Notes: generated by a model not told the origin, from the letters alone. A stretch of 51,304 nt of DNA from an uncultured Clostridia bacterium (GCA_937896885.1 CALBNX010000019.1:1-51304); one strand, 5' to 3'. Numbered from the stretch's first letter, positions 33,268 to 42,892 are shown. Program-made: numbers and translations.

Positions 33268-34485
33268 TTATTTGCCCTCCTTTACTACATCTGTGTCAAC
33301 CTGTGTCTGTGGTGCAACGAATGCACCTTCACCAACGTTTACACCTGCGCCAACAACTGCAACGCCCCAATCGTCACGGTTATCCATATCTTCTGGGCTC
33401 TTACCAACAACTGCGCCTGATTCAATTACTGCATTTTCTGCAACGATTGAATACTGAACAACTGCGCCCTTTTTAATAACTGTACCCGGCATTACAATTG
33501 AATATTTAACTTCTGCTCCTTCTTCAACTGTTACATTGTTGAAAAGGATTGAATAGTCAACATCACCATATACTCTTGAACCCTCTGAAATCATTGAGTT
33601 CTGCACTTTTGCACCTGCTGAAATATAGTGTGGTGGTGAAACCGGAGTTTTTGCATAGATTTTCCAAGTTGGGTCTGACAAATCAAGGTCAACGTTTGGA
33701 TTAAGAAGGTCAAGGTTTGCTTCCCACAAACTGTCGATTGTTCCAACGTCTTTCCAATAGCCATCGAAAAGATAAGCAAACATTCTCTCGCCATCCTGAT
33801 GCATCTTTGGAATAACGTTCTTACCGAAGTCGTTGCTAGAATCCGGGTCAGCTTCGTCTGCGATAAGATATTCACGAAGCTTGCTCCAAGTGAAAACATA
33901 AACACCCATTGAAGCCTTGTTACTTCTTGGATTCTTTGGTTTTTCTTCAAATTCACGAATTGAATTATCATCATTGAGAATCATGAGACCGAAACGGCTT
34001 GCTTCCTCCCAAGAAACTTCCAGCATTGCGATTGTGCAAGCTGCGTTCTTTTCTTTATGGTATTCAAGCATTTTGTTATAGTCCATCTTATAAATATGGT
34101 CACCTGAAAGGATAACAACATATTCAGGATTATAACGGTCAATGAAATTGATGTTTTGATAAATAGCGTTAGCTGTGCCTTTATACCATTCTGTGCCCTT
34201 AATCTGTTGATAAGGTGAAAGAATGTGCACACCACCGTTTGCACGGTCCAAGTCCCAAGCCTGACCATTGCCTATGTAATCATTGAGTTCAAGTGGTTGG
34301 TACTGAGTAAGCACACCAACAGTTGAAATACCTGAATTTACACAGTTTGAAAGTGGGAAGTCAATGATTCTGTATTTTCCGCCGTAAGGTACAGCAGGCT
34401 TTGCAATGTTCTTTGTAAGGATACCAAGACGGCTTCCCTGACCGCCGGCAAGAAGCATTGCAAGGCATTCAGTTTTTCGTGCCAT
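33268..34485 (-). CDS. glgC: Glucose-1-phosphate adenylyltransferase, catalytic subunit
   Basis: 405 aa. Makes ADP-glucose from glucose-1-phosphate and ATP. LLAGGQGSRLGILT pyrophosphorylase loop, KPAVPYGGKYRIIDFPLSNCVNSGI, VVILSGDHIYKMDYNKML (metal-binding Asp), FEEKPKNPRSNKASMGVYVF, and a C-terminal hexapeptide beta-helix. AGGA lies upstream of the ATG. Works with GlgD encoded downstream. Confidence 0.96.
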   Translation of the reverse strand: MARKTECLAMLLAGGQGSRLGILTKNIAKPAVPYGGKYRIIDFPLSNCVNSGISTVGVLTQYQPLELNDYIGNGQAWDLDRANGGVHILSPYQQIKGTEWYKGTANAIYQNINFIDRYNPEYVVILSGDHIYKMDYNKMLEYHKEKNAACTIAMLEVSWEEASRFGLMILNDDNSIREFEEKPKNPRSNKASMGVYVFTWSKLREYLIADEADPDSSNDFGKNVIPKMHQDGERMFAYLFDGYWKDVGTIDSLWEANLDLLNPNVDLDLSDPTWKIYAKTPVSPPHYISAGAKVQNSMISEGSRVYGDVDYSILFNNVTVEEGAEVKYSIVMPGTVIKKGAVVQYSIVAENAVIESGAVVGKSPEDMDNRDDWGVAVVGAGVNVGEGAFVAPQTQVDTDVVKEGK

Positions 34486-34533
34486 TGTAAATTCCTCCGT
34501 TTATAATAAGTTTATTTTGTTAACATATATCAA

Positions 34534-36420
34534 TTATCTCGTCTTTTTGAGATAGATTGTTGACATTGGTGGTAAATCAAGTGAAATGCTCTGCTCAAAC
34601 CCGTGCATTTCTTGTTTTTCTGCCTTGATTTTTTCTTTTTGTCCGCGACCTTCACCGCCATAGATTTCGTCGTCAGAATTAAACACAATCTTATAGTTAC
34701 CTTTCTGCGGTACACCGATTCTGTAATTCTCACGACCTACTGGTGTAAAGTTGCAGACTGCAATAATTTCTTTGCCTTTTTCGTCAATTCTGCGGAATGC
34801 GATTACTGAATTGTCATTGTCATCCGCTGAAATCCAAGAAAAGCCTTCCCAAGAGTGGTCAACCTGCCACATTGCTGGAGTATCTTTATAGAAATGATTG
34901 ATGTCTTTGAAATATTTGTGGAGTTTCTTGTGCATATCATAATCAAGCAACAACCAGTCAAGCTCTTTCTTGAAATCCCATTCAATAAACTGACCGAATT
35001 CAGAGCCCATAAACATAAGTTTTTTACCGGGGTGAGCCATCATATAACCCATAAATGCTCTCACACCCGCAAACTTTTCTTCATAAGTACCGGGCATTTT
35101 GTTAATAAGTGAACACTTGCCGTGAACAACTTCGTCGTGTGAAATCGGCAAGATGAAATTCTCTGAAAATGCATAGAAGAATGAGAATGTGATGCACCCG
35201 TGATTGCCTTTTCTGTAAAGTGGGTCCATTGAGAAATAACGAAGAATATCGTTCATCCAACCCATATTCCATTTATAGTTGAAGCCAAGTCCACCCATAA
35301 ACACAGGCTTTGTAACCATTGGCCATGCTGTGCTTTCTTCAGCTATGAGAAGACTACCGTGATAGTCACGGAAAACATTCATACTGAGTTTATTTAAGAA
35401 AGCAATGGTTTCAAGGTTTTCAACGCCACCGTCTTTGTTTGCTATCCAATGGCCATCATCTCTGCCATAATTGAGATAAAGCATTGATGCAACCGCGTCA
35501 ACGCGAAGTCCGTCAATGTGATATTTATCCAGCCAAAACATTGCACTTGATATAAGGAATGACTGAACTTCATTTCTGCCGAAGTCAAACACCTTTGTAC
35601 CCCATTCAAGATGCTCACCTTTGCGCACATCTGCATATTCATAACAAGGTGTACCGTCAAATTCTGCTAAACCGTTAGCATCCTTTGGGAAATGAGCAGG
35701 TACCCAGTCAAGAATAACACCTATATCGTTCTTGTGGCACATATCAATAAGATACATCAAATCGTCTGGTGTGCCATAACGAGAAGTTGCTGCAAAATAG
35801 CCTGTTACCTGATAACCCCAAGAGCCATCAAATGGATATTCTGTAAGTGGCATAAATTCGATATGAGTATATCCCATTTCTTTAACATAAGGAATAAGCT
35901 CTTCTGCCATCTTTCTATATGAATAAAAATTGCCATCTTCATATTGCTTCCAAGAGCCAAAATGCACTTCGTAAATATTTACTGGTCTGTCATATTGTGC
36001 TCTTTCGCGTTTTGCTTTTTCCCATTTGGCATCAGTCCAATTATAAGCGCCCAACTCATAAAATTTTGTCGCATTATCGGGACGGGTTTCCATATGATAA
36101 CCATAGGGGTCACTTTTCATAAGTTTTCTTCCGTCGTGGGTATAAATGCAATATTTATATGAGTCATATTGATTAACGCCATCAATATATGCTTCCCAAA
36201 TACCACCTGCTGTTATACGCGTTGCAAGGTTTGCGTTTTCACTCCAATTATTAAAAGTGCCACAAACTGCAACTGCTTCTGCGTTTGGTGCCCACACTCT
36301 AAAAACGACTGTGTTTTCATCAACTCTATGTGAGCCCATATATTCATAAGCACGGGCATTGTTGCCCTGATGAAAAAGATAAACGGGAACCTGAGATTCA
36401 TAGTTATTACATTCTGACAT
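34534..36420 (-). CDS. glgB: 1,4-alpha-glucan branching enzyme
   Basis: 628 aa, GH13. N-terminal CBM48 (about 20-125: GSHRVDENTVVFRVWAPNAEAVAVCGTFNNW), then a barrel with YTHIEFMPLTEYPFDGSWGYQVTGYFA, DGLRVDAVASMLY (nucleophile Asp), LLIAEESTAWP (acid/base Glu) and PISHDEVVHGK. It introduces alpha-1,6 branches. First gene of the glg operon; GGGAGG precedes the ATG. Confidence 0.96.
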   Translation of the reverse strand: MSECNNYESQVPVYLFHQGNNARAYEYMGSHRVDENTVVFRVWAPNAEAVAVCGTFNNWSENANLATRITAGGIWEAYIDGVNQYDSYKYCIYTHDGRKLMKSDPYGYHMETRPDNATKFYELGAYNWTDAKWEKAKRERAQYDRPVNIYEVHFGSWKQYEDGNFYSYRKMAEELIPYVKEMGYTHIEFMPLTEYPFDGSWGYQVTGYFAATSRYGTPDDLMYLIDMCHKNDIGVILDWVPAHFPKDANGLAEFDGTPCYEYADVRKGEHLEWGTKVFDFGRNEVQSFLISSAMFWLDKYHIDGLRVDAVASMLYLNYGRDDGHWIANKDGGVENLETIAFLNKLSMNVFRDYHGSLLIAEESTAWPMVTKPVFMGGLGFNYKWNMGWMNDILRYFSMDPLYRKGNHGCITFSFFYAFSENFILPISHDEVVHGKCSLINKMPGTYEEKFAGVRAFMGYMMAHPGKKLMFMGSEFGQFIEWDFKKELDWLLLDYDMHKKLHKYFKDINHFYKDTPAMWQVDHSWEGFSWISADDNDNSVIAFRRIDEKGKEIIAVCNFTPVGRENYRIGVPQKGNYKIVFNSDDEIYGGEGRGQKEKIKAEKQEMHGFEQSISLDLPPMSTIYLKKTR

Positions 36421-36456
36421 TTCTCTACCTCCCAGAAAACATAATTATACAGATAT

Positions 36457-36485
36457 ATTGTAACACTGTGAATTTGCTTTTTCAA
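36457..36485 (-). promoter_or_regulatory. Promoter of the glgBCDA operon
   Basis: Minus strand: -35 TTGAAA (36480-36485), 17 bp spacer, -10 TACAAT (36457-36462), 37 nt ahead of the glgB ATG. Confidence 0.75.
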
Positions 36486-36608
36486 GCATTTTTTGAACAA
36501 AATAGTCAAAGCCTTAACAAATTTCATTACGGGCATTTGTGCACTTTGTTACAAGATTTTACCAAAAATATTAAAAGCAAACAAAAATTTTGAGCAAAAT
36601 TTGTCAAA

Positions 36609-36644
36609 AATAAAACCGAATGAGAAATCCCATTCGGTTTTTTT
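36609..36644 (-). terminator. Terminator, probably of the ABC exporter operon
   Basis: Perfect 9-bp stem AACCGAATG/CATTCGGTT (36614-36639), with T-rich tails on both strands. It stands ~165 nt beyond the exporter stop codon. Confidence 0.8.
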
Positions 36645-36663
36645 GTGCTTTATGTTATGCTTT

Positions 36664-36805
36664 GCGAGTTGATAGCCACGAAGTATTGCATAAAAAGAAA
36701 CCCCTTTTTAAAATTGAATTTTTTTCGCAAGACAGTGTGTCAGAGGCGAAGCTGTATCACAAGTATACCGCGAGCCGATAGACACGCAGTATTGCGGAAA
36801 AAGAA
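36664..36805 (+). repeat. 36-bp imperfect direct repeat pair
   Basis: 36664-36699 and 36770-36805 share GCGAG-2N-GATAG-N-CACG-N-AGTATTGC-2N-AAAAAGAA (30 of 36 identical), 106 bp apart. The second copy ends against the exporter stop codon. There is no ORF between them; function unknown. Confidence 0.6.
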
Positions 36806-38719
36806 TCAATTCTCTGCAAAGTTGCCAGTGTAAAGTTGATAATATTTTCCTTTTTGTTCTATCAAATCATCGTGGTCACCACGTTCGATAATTCTGCCAT
36901 TTTCAAGAACCATAATTGCTTTTGCATTTCGTACAGTTGAAAGTCTGTGAGCAATAACGAAAACCGTTCGACCTTCCATAAGAGCATCCATGCCCTCTTC
37001 AATAAGTTTTTCTGTTCTTGTGTCGATTGAGCTTGTTGCTTCGTCGAGAATGAGCACAGGTGGGTCTGCAACTGCCGCACGAGCAATTGAGAGTAACTGT
37101 CGCTGACCTTGTGAAAGGTTTGAGCCGTCTCCTGTGAGCATTGTGTCATATCCGTCAGGAAGGTGCGAAATGAATGAATGTGCATTTGCAATTTTCGCAG
37201 CTTTGACAATATCTTCGTGAGTTGCATCAAGATTACCATAACGGATATTATCTTCAATAGTACCCGTAAACAAATGAGTATCCTGCAAAACAATACCCAA
37301 TGAACGACGCAAATCGTCTTTTTTGATTTTCTTGATATTTATACCGTCATAACGGATTTTGCCTTTGTCAATTTCATAGAAACGGTTGATAAGATTTGTA
37401 ATCGTTGTTTTACCAGCACCGGTTGAGCCGACAAAAGCAATTTTCTGACCAGGTTTTGCATAGAGTGATATATCGTTAAGAACTGTCTTTTCGCCATCAT
37501 AACTGAATGTTACATCTTCAAAAACAATATCACCCGCAAGGCGTGTATAGGTAACAGTACCATCACCGTGAGTATGTTTCCAAGCCCAGATGCCTGTATG
37601 CTTTTCTGTTTCTTCAATTTCACCTTGAGCATTAAGTTTTGCATTTACAAGCACAACATAGCCCTCGTCAAGTTCAGGCTTTTGGTCTATAATTTCAAAA
37701 ATTCTCTCTGCACCAGCAAGAGCCATAAGTGCATTGTTAAACTGTTGTGTGATGTTTGAAATAGGTTGAGTGAAGCTTCTGATATATTGCAAGAATGCAA
37801 CAATATCACCTGCTGTCATTGCTCGTTTAATAGCTAAAAGTCCACCAACAGCTGCAGTGAGTGCATAGGTTATGTGAGAAAGGTTATTCATAATTGGTCC
37901 CAACATATTTGCAAAGCTATTTGCACTTGTTGCGGACTTGCGAAGATTTTCATTAATTTCACCAAAGTGAGAAGCGACTTCTTCTTCATGATTAAATACT
38001 TTAACTACTTTTTGGCCCTCAATGATTTCTTCAATATAACCGTTAACTGTACCTAATTGTTCCTGTTGCTTTTTAAAGTAGAACGCACTCTTTTTGCCAA
38101 GAGTTTTTGTAACAAATACCATTACGATAACCATAGCACAAACAATTAATGTCATCTGCCAACTTAAGAAAAGCATAATGAAGAATGAACCTAAAATCAT
38201 AATGCCAGACGAAATAAATTGCGTTAAGCCTTGACTGATAAACATACGAAGAGTTTCAACGTCGTTTGTGAATCGGCTCATAATCTCGCCGTGAGGACGA
38301 GAGTCAAAGAAACTGATTGGCAAATCTGCAATAGAATCAAAAAGGTCTTTTCTCAAAGTGTTGAGTGTGCGTTGTGTAAGCCATACAGAGCATTTTGATT
38401 GCCCATAAGAAGCCAATGCACCAAACAAGAACACACATCCCATAATGCACATCATTTTAATAAGCGGTGCTACAAGTTCACTTGTAAACTCCTGACCTAT
38501 CATTGGTGTGAGATAATCGTCAATAATTGGCTTAATGAACAATGAACCTGAAACTGATGCGATTGAACTGATTGCTGCAAAAATGAGCATACCAAAAAAC
38601 AAGCCTTTATGTCTTAAAATATAACCTAAAAGTCTTTTGATTGTACCTTTCATATTTTTAGGCTTTTTGACTGGCCCTTGAGGTCCACGTCTTCTGCCAC
38701 CACCCATTGGTCCTGCCAT
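36806..38719 (-). CDS. ABC exporter subunit with catalytic nucleotide site (heterodimer half 2)
   Basis: 637 aa. Gly/Arg-rich N-terminal tail, six-helix exporter membrane domain (about 25-330), a ~45-residue insertion rich in Trp/His (GIWAWKHTHGDGTVTYTR) ahead of the ATPase, then the nucleotide-binding domain. Walker A is GSTGAGKTT, the signature NLSQGQRQLLSIA, and Walker B VLILDEATSSIDT with the catalytic Glu. This pattern matches the catalytic BmrD/TM288-type half of heterodimeric exporters. It starts at the stop codon of its partner (TAATG) with GGGAGGTG upstream. The substrate is probably a drug, lipid or peptide; it cannot be specified. Confidence 0.9.
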   Translation of the reverse strand: MAGPMGGGRRRGPQGPVKKPKNMKGTIKRLLGYILRHKGLFFGMLIFAAISSIASVSGSLFIKPIIDDYLTPMIGQEFTSELVAPLIKMMCIMGCVFLFGALASYGQSKCSVWLTQRTLNTLRKDLFDSIADLPISFFDSRPHGEIMSRFTNDVETLRMFISQGLTQFISSGIMILGSFFIMLFLSWQMTLIVCAMVIVMVFVTKTLGKKSAFYFKKQQEQLGTVNGYIEEIIEGQKVVKVFNHEEEVASHFGEINENLRKSATSANSFANMLGPIMNNLSHITYALTAAVGGLLAIKRAMTAGDIVAFLQYIRSFTQPISNITQQFNNALMALAGAERIFEIIDQKPELDEGYVVLVNAKLNAQGEIEETEKHTGIWAWKHTHGDGTVTYTRLAGDIVFEDVTFSYDGEKTVLNDISLYAKPGQKIAFVGSTGAGKTTITNLINRFYEIDKGKIRYDGINIKKIKKDDLRRSLGIVLQDTHLFTGTIEDNIRYGNLDATHEDIVKAAKIANAHSFISHLPDGYDTMLTGDGSNLSQGQRQLLSIARAAVADPPVLILDEATSSIDTRTEKLIEEGMDALMEGRTVFVIAHRLSTVRNAKAIMVLENGRIIERGDHDDLIEQKGKYYQLYTGNFAEN

Positions 38720-40473
38720 TATAACGCACCTCCCATCACATCAAAATCGTCACTACCCTTTTGCTGAGAGTTATAAATATCCTGATAGATTTCATTGCGT
38801 GAAAGCAATTCTTCGTGATTGCCTATATCATTTATTCCACCCTCATCAAGAATAATGATTTTGTCACAATCCTGAACTGATGAAATTCTTTGCGCGATAA
38901 TAATTTTTGTTGTGTCTGGAATGCACTCACGAAGTCCTTTACGGATTTTTGAGTCTGTGAACGTATCAACTGCACTTGTTGAGTCATCAAGAATAAGAAT
39001 TTTTGGCTTTTTAAGAATTGCACGAGCAATGCAGAGACGCTGTTTCTGTCCACCTGAAACATTGACACCGCCCTGTCCCAAATCAGTGTTATAACCATTG
39101 GGGAATGATGATACAAACGAATGTGCATCGGCAATTTTACAAGCCTCAACTAATTCTTCATCAGTTGCGTTCTTATTGCCCCAACGAAGATTTTCTGCAA
39201 TTGTGCCAGAGAAAAGCACATTCTTCTGAAGCACCATACTAACTGCATCACGAAGATTAAATATTTTGTAATCTTTAACATTTTCACCGCCAACGAGCAA
39301 TTCGCCGTCGGTTACATCATAAAGACGAGGAACAAGTTGCACAAGGCTTGTTTTAGCACTACCTGTCGCGCCGATAATACCAACCATTTCACCACTTTCA
39401 ATCTTGAATGTGGCGTTGTTGATTACATTATTCTGTGACCCTGCATATTTAAATGAAACGTTTTTAAATTCGATTGAGCCATCTTTTACTTCTGTAATTG
39501 TAGCATTATCGTCATTGATGTCGGGTATTTCTTCTACAACTTCCAAAATTCTCTTTGCACTTGCCTGTGACATAAAGAATTGAGCAATAAGCATTACTAT
39601 CATAAGGAAGTGAATTAAAATCTGCATAATATAAGTGAAAATTGCAGAAAAATCGCCGATAAGCAAGGTTTCTTGTGTAATCTCTCTTGCCGCAACATAG
39701 AGAATTGCAAGGATTGTGCCATACATAATAATTGTAAATGTTGGCATACCCAAAATCATAAGTTTTTCTGCGTGCAATGCAGCATTCATAAGGTCATCAT
39801 TTGCCTTCTTGAATTTCTTCTTTTCAAAATCTGAACGAACAAAAGCCTTGACAACTCTTACATTAGTAAGATTCTCTTGAATTGATGCATTGAAAGCATC
39901 AAACATTTTGAACATTTTCTTAAATCTATTCAATGTAATAGGTGCAAAGATTATAAGAATAATTGCTATAAGTGGCAATGCAACTGTAAATGGCATTGCA
40001 ACCTCACGACTCTTTGTAATCGTAATGACAAGTGCAACTACAAACATAACAGGTGCACGGAAAAGCATTCTTATCATCATAACAAAAGTATTTTGTACAG
40101 AGTTTACATCAGTTGTGATTCTAGTAATAAGTGATGCAGTTGAAAAATGGTCAATGTTTGAGAACGAGAATCTCTGGATTTTACCCATTATTTCTTCTCT
40201 TAATGTTGCACCAAAGCCCATACCTGCAACTGCTGCCATTCGAGCAGCCATTGCACCACAGAAAAGAGAGCCGAGTGCAAGAAGAAGCATTTTAAGACCA
40301 AGACGAAGAATAACATTCATACTATCTTCTGTCATTCCACTCTGAACAAGGTTAACAATATCTGCCATAACAAGTGGAATTAAAAGTTCAAGCACAACTT
40401 CACCAATCATTAAAACTGGTGACAAAATTGTTGGAACTATATAATTTTTTGCGTGTCTTAAAAGTTTAAACAT
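38719..40473 (-). CDS. ABC exporter subunit with degenerate nucleotide site (heterodimer half 1)
   Basis: 584 aa from the ATG at 40473 (GGGGAG 6 nt upstream, within the marR 3' end). Six-helix membrane domain and nucleotide-binding domain. Walker B reads ILILDDSTSAVDT, with Asp where the catalytic Glu should be, typical of the non-catalytic half (BmrC/TM287). Walker A reads GATGSAKTS, with Ala in place of the conserved second Gly. The signature NVSGGQKQRLCIA is close to the LSGGQ consensus, as expected since it completes the partner's active site. It overlaps no stop with marR but follows it directly. Confidence 0.9.
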   Translation of the reverse strand: MFKLLRHAKNYIVPTILSPVLMIGEVVLELLIPLVMADIVNLVQSGMTEDSMNVILRLGLKMLLLALGSLFCGAMAARMAAVAGMGFGATLREEIMGKIQRFSFSNIDHFSTASLITRITTDVNSVQNTFVMMIRMLFRAPVMFVVALVITITKSREVAMPFTVALPLIAIILIIFAPITLNRFKKMFKMFDAFNASIQENLTNVRVVKAFVRSDFEKKKFKKANDDLMNAALHAEKLMILGMPTFTIIMYGTILAILYVAAREITQETLLIGDFSAIFTYIMQILIHFLMIVMLIAQFFMSQASAKRILEVVEEIPDINDDNATITEVKDGSIEFKNVSFKYAGSQNNVINNATFKIESGEMVGIIGATGSAKTSLVQLVPRLYDVTDGELLVGGENVKDYKIFNLRDAVSMVLQKNVLFSGTIAENLRWGNKNATDEELVEACKIADAHSFVSSFPNGYNTDLGQGGVNVSGGQKQRLCIARAILKKPKILILDDSTSAVDTFTDSKIRKGLRECIPDTTKIIIAQRISSVQDCDKIIILDEGGINDIGNHEELLSRNEIYQDIYNSQQKGSDDFDVMGGAL

Positions 40474-40474
40474 T

Positions 40475-40918
40475 CTATTCTCCCCTTTCTCCAAAGTCTG
40501 CAATATTTTTATTCATTCTTTCAAGGAATTTTATAAGTGTTTCGATTTCTTCATCTGTAAAATCTGAAAAAGTTGCTTCGTCCATTTTCAAAAACATATT
40601 GTCAGCATATTCTGAAAGCTTTTTGCCTTTTTCTGTAAGTTTTAAGTTTTTTCGTCTTGCATCTTTTTTATCTGCAACACGCACAACAAGGCCCGAGTCT
40701 TCCATTCTTTTTAATGAGGTTGCAACAGATGGTGGAGAAATATGCAAAAAATCTGCTATTTCTTTTTGTGTTGCATTATCATTTTGACTTAAATATTTTA
40801 AAATTGGTGGTTGACCAAAATATATTCCGTTTTCACGGAATTTCTTGTCAATTATGTTTCGGTGATTGCAATGATATGCCCTGAAACTTGCTCTCACCTT
40901 TTCAACATTATTTTTCAT
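40475..40918 (-). CDS. MarR-family transcriptional regulator
   Basis: 147 aa from the ATG at 40918 (GAAAGAG upstream is only a moderate ribosome binding site; an in-frame GTG at 40927 is the alternative). Winged helix with QPPILKYLSQNDNATQKEIADFLHISPPSVATSLKRMEDSGLVVRVADKKDARRKNLKLTEKG, the classic MarR wing (DARRK). First gene of an operon with two ABC exporter halves, so it probably represses the exporter and itself, and is released by a transported compound. Confidence 0.93.
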   Translation of the reverse strand: MKNNVEKVRASFRAYHCNHRNIIDKKFRENGIYFGQPPILKYLSQNDNATQKEIADFLHISPPSVATSLKRMEDSGLVVRVADKKDARRKNLKLTEKGKKLSEYADNMFLKMDEATFSDFTDEEIETLIKFLERMNKNIADFGERGE

Positions 40919-40952
40919 CTTATACACTCTTTCAACAGTATTCGACTTTTAG

Positions 40953-40977
40953 TTAATCGGTTTATAATTAATCGGTT
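40953..40977. promoter_or_regulatory. Putative MarR operators
   Basis: Two copies of TTAATCGGTT (40953-40962 and 40968-40977), 15 bp apart, just downstream of the marR -10 and ahead of its start codon. Each has TTAA-type dyad character on extension (GTTAATCGG, TCGGTTAAC). Confidence 0.55.
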
Positions 40978-40986
40978 AACTATTTT

Positions 40987-41014
40987 ATTATATATTAATA
41001 TTGTATATTGTCAA
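40987..41014 (-). promoter_or_regulatory. marR-exporter promoter
   Basis: Minus strand: -35 TTGACA (41009-41014), 16 bp spacer, -10 TATAAT (40987-40992). Confidence 0.8.
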
Positions 41015-41023
41015 GCCACTAAA

Positions 41024-41141
41024 AAAGCGCCAGTTGTGAACATTTTGTAAACAATTTGGCGTTTTTGCTATTTTGTCTCAGGTTTCTTGAGACAAAATGC
41101 CTTGTTTGCGCTATATATGGAAGGCTTTTTCAAAAGTCTTC
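41024..41141 (+). promoter_or_regulatory. Three successive hairpins ahead of the phage head module
   Basis: A terminator-like GCGCCA ... TGGCG hairpin with TTTTTG (about 41028-41066), a perfect 11-bp stem ATTTTGTCTCA/TGAGACAAAAT (41070-41098), and a 10-bp stem GAAGGCTTTT/AAAAGTCTTC with one G-T pair (41120-41141) just before the terS ribosome binding site. The first would insulate the module from upstream plus-strand transcription. The others could be leader control or a terminase recognition (pac/cos) site. TTGAGA with TATATA downstream is a weak promoter candidate. Confidence 0.5.
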
Positions 41142-41157
41142 TGAAAGGAGACTAAAA

Positions 41158-41637
41158 ATGAACGAAAACAAACTTACAAAAAAAGAACTTGATTTTTGCC
41201 GATGGTATGCAAGACTTCAAAACCCCAAAGAAGCCGCAATCAAATCTGGTTACACGGTTTTACCTGAATATCGTGGCATTAATCTTTTGTCAAAAAAACA
41301 CATTATCTGCAAAATAAAAGAGTTGGAAAAAGAAAATCAAGCTGATTCAAATTTAGTTTCAGCAGGACTTTCTCGCCTTGCTTTCGGCTCAATTTCAGAT
41401 GCTGTGAAACTCATTCTCTCTGCCAATAGTGATAATCCCCCACCGCCTGACACTCTTGACCTTTTCAATGTGTCAGAAATTAAATTCACAAGTGGCAAGG
41501 GAATGGAAATTAAATTCTTTGACAGACTCAAAGCTCTTGAACAACTTTCTAAGCTTTCAGAAAGCAACTTGAATTCTTCTGCATTATCTTTCTATGAGGC
41601 TCTTGAACGCAGTGCAAGTGGTGATAGCAATGAGTGA
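41158..41637 (+). CDS. Phage terminase small subunit
   Basis: 159 aa from the ATG at 41158 (AAAGGAG 8 nt upstream). N-terminal HTH typical of Terminase_2/XtmA proteins: LTKKELDFCRWYARLQNPKEAAIKSGY, followed by LLSKKHIICKIKELEKE and a helical C terminus. It recognises the packaging site and loads the large subunit. It overlaps terL by 8 bp. Confidence 0.88.
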   Translation: MNENKLTKKELDFCRWYARLQNPKEAAIKSGYTVLPEYRGINLLSKKHIICKIKELEKENQADSNLVSAGLSRLAFGSISDAVKLILSANSDNPPPPDTLDLFNVSEIKFTSGKGMEIKFFDRLKALEQLSKLSESNLNSSALSFYEALERSASGDSNE

Positions 41638-42892
41638 TATCAAGTTCGAAAGATTTTCACAAAAACAACTCACCGTGCTTAACTGGTGGACAGAATCAAG
41701 CCCCCACAAAACTCGCGACGCCATTATTTGCGACGGTGCTGTTCGAAGTGGAAAAACAATTTGTATGTCCCTTTCGTTCATTCTCTGGAGTCTCTATAGG
41801 TTTTCAGATTCTTCATTTGCACTCTGTGGCAAAACAATCTCGTCACTTCGAAGGAATGTGGTCACTCCCCTTTTGCCGATTCTAAAAAATATGGGGTTTA
41901 CCGTTACAGAGAAACGCTCTGCGAATATTATAGAAATCGGTAATGGAAAGCACCTTAACAGATTTTATCTTTTCGGTGGAAAAGACGAATCTTCTGCATC
42001 ACTCATTCAAGGAATGACACTTTGTGGAATCTTAATGGATGAAGTTGCCCTTATGCCCCGTTCATTTGTTGAACAGGCAATGGCAAGATGCTCTGTTAGT
42101 GGTTCAAAATTCTGGTTTAATTGTAACCCCGAAAATCCAAATCACTGGTTTTATAAAGAGTGGATTAAAAAACACCATGAGAAAAATTGTTTATATCTTC
42201 ATTTTCTTATGGAAGACAACCCCTCCCTATCCACAAAAATCTGTGAGCGTTACAAGTCACTTTATTCAGGTGCTTTTTATGAGAGATTTGTTTTGGGTAA
42301 ATGGGTAGCAGTTGACGGACTTGTTTATCCCTTTTTTAACGAAAAAGAGCATATTGTAAACACTTTGCCACAAAATTTTGAAAAGTATTATATCTCTTGT
42401 GACTATGGCACAGTTAATCCCGCATCTTTCGGATTATGGGGACTTCATAAAGGAATATGGTACAGAATCAAGGAATTCTATCACGATTCAAAAGCAAAAG
42501 GCTTTCAGATGACTGACAAAGAATACTATGACAAATTAGTATCTCTTGCAGGTGACAAAAGAGTTGAAGCGGTGATAGTTGACCCCTCTGCCGCATCTTT
42601 TATTGAGTGTATCCGTCGGGAAGGCAAATTCAGGGTTATCCCCGCAAAAAATGATGTTGCTGATGGTATTCGCAAAGTTTCTGAAAAACTGAAAACACAC
42701 CAAATTTTAATTGGGAGTTCTTGCAAAGATACAATCCGTGAATTCTCGATGTATCGTTGGGACCCCAACAGCGTAAAAGACACACCAAAAAAGGAATATG
42801 ACCACGCTATGGATGATATTCGTTATTTCGTAGCGACAATTCCAAAAACTTTTGATGATGCACTCTTCGCATTATCAGTTAAAAGAAGATAA
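41630..42892 (+). CDS. Phage terminase large subunit (PBSX type)
   Basis: 420 aa from the ATG at 41630. ATPase domain with Walker A GAVRSGKT, the GKTISSLRRNVVTPL segment and Walker B CGILMDEVAL. The nuclease half has the acidic residues expected in YISCDYGTVNP, AVIVDPSAASF and YDHAMDDIRYFV. This is the DNA-packaging motor and headful nuclease. Full length, with all motifs and no frameshift. Confidence 0.95.
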   Translation: MSDIKFERFSQKQLTVLNWWTESSPHKTRDAIICDGAVRSGKTICMSLSFILWSLYRFSDSSFALCGKTISSLRRNVVTPLLPILKNMGFTVTEKRSANIIEIGNGKHLNRFYLFGGKDESSASLIQGMTLCGILMDEVALMPRSFVEQAMARCSVSGSKFWFNCNPENPNHWFYKEWIKKHHEKNCLYLHFLMEDNPSLSTKICERYKSLYSGAFYERFVLGKWVAVDGLVYPFFNEKEHIVNTLPQNFEKYYISCDYGTVNPASFGLWGLHKGIWYRIKEFYHDSKAKGFQMTDKEYYDKLVSLAGDKRVEAVIVDPSAASFIECIRREGKFRVIPAKNDVADGIRKVSEKLKTHQILIGSSCKDTIREFSMYRWDPNSVKDTPKKEYDHAMDDIRYFVATIPKTFDDALFALSVKRR

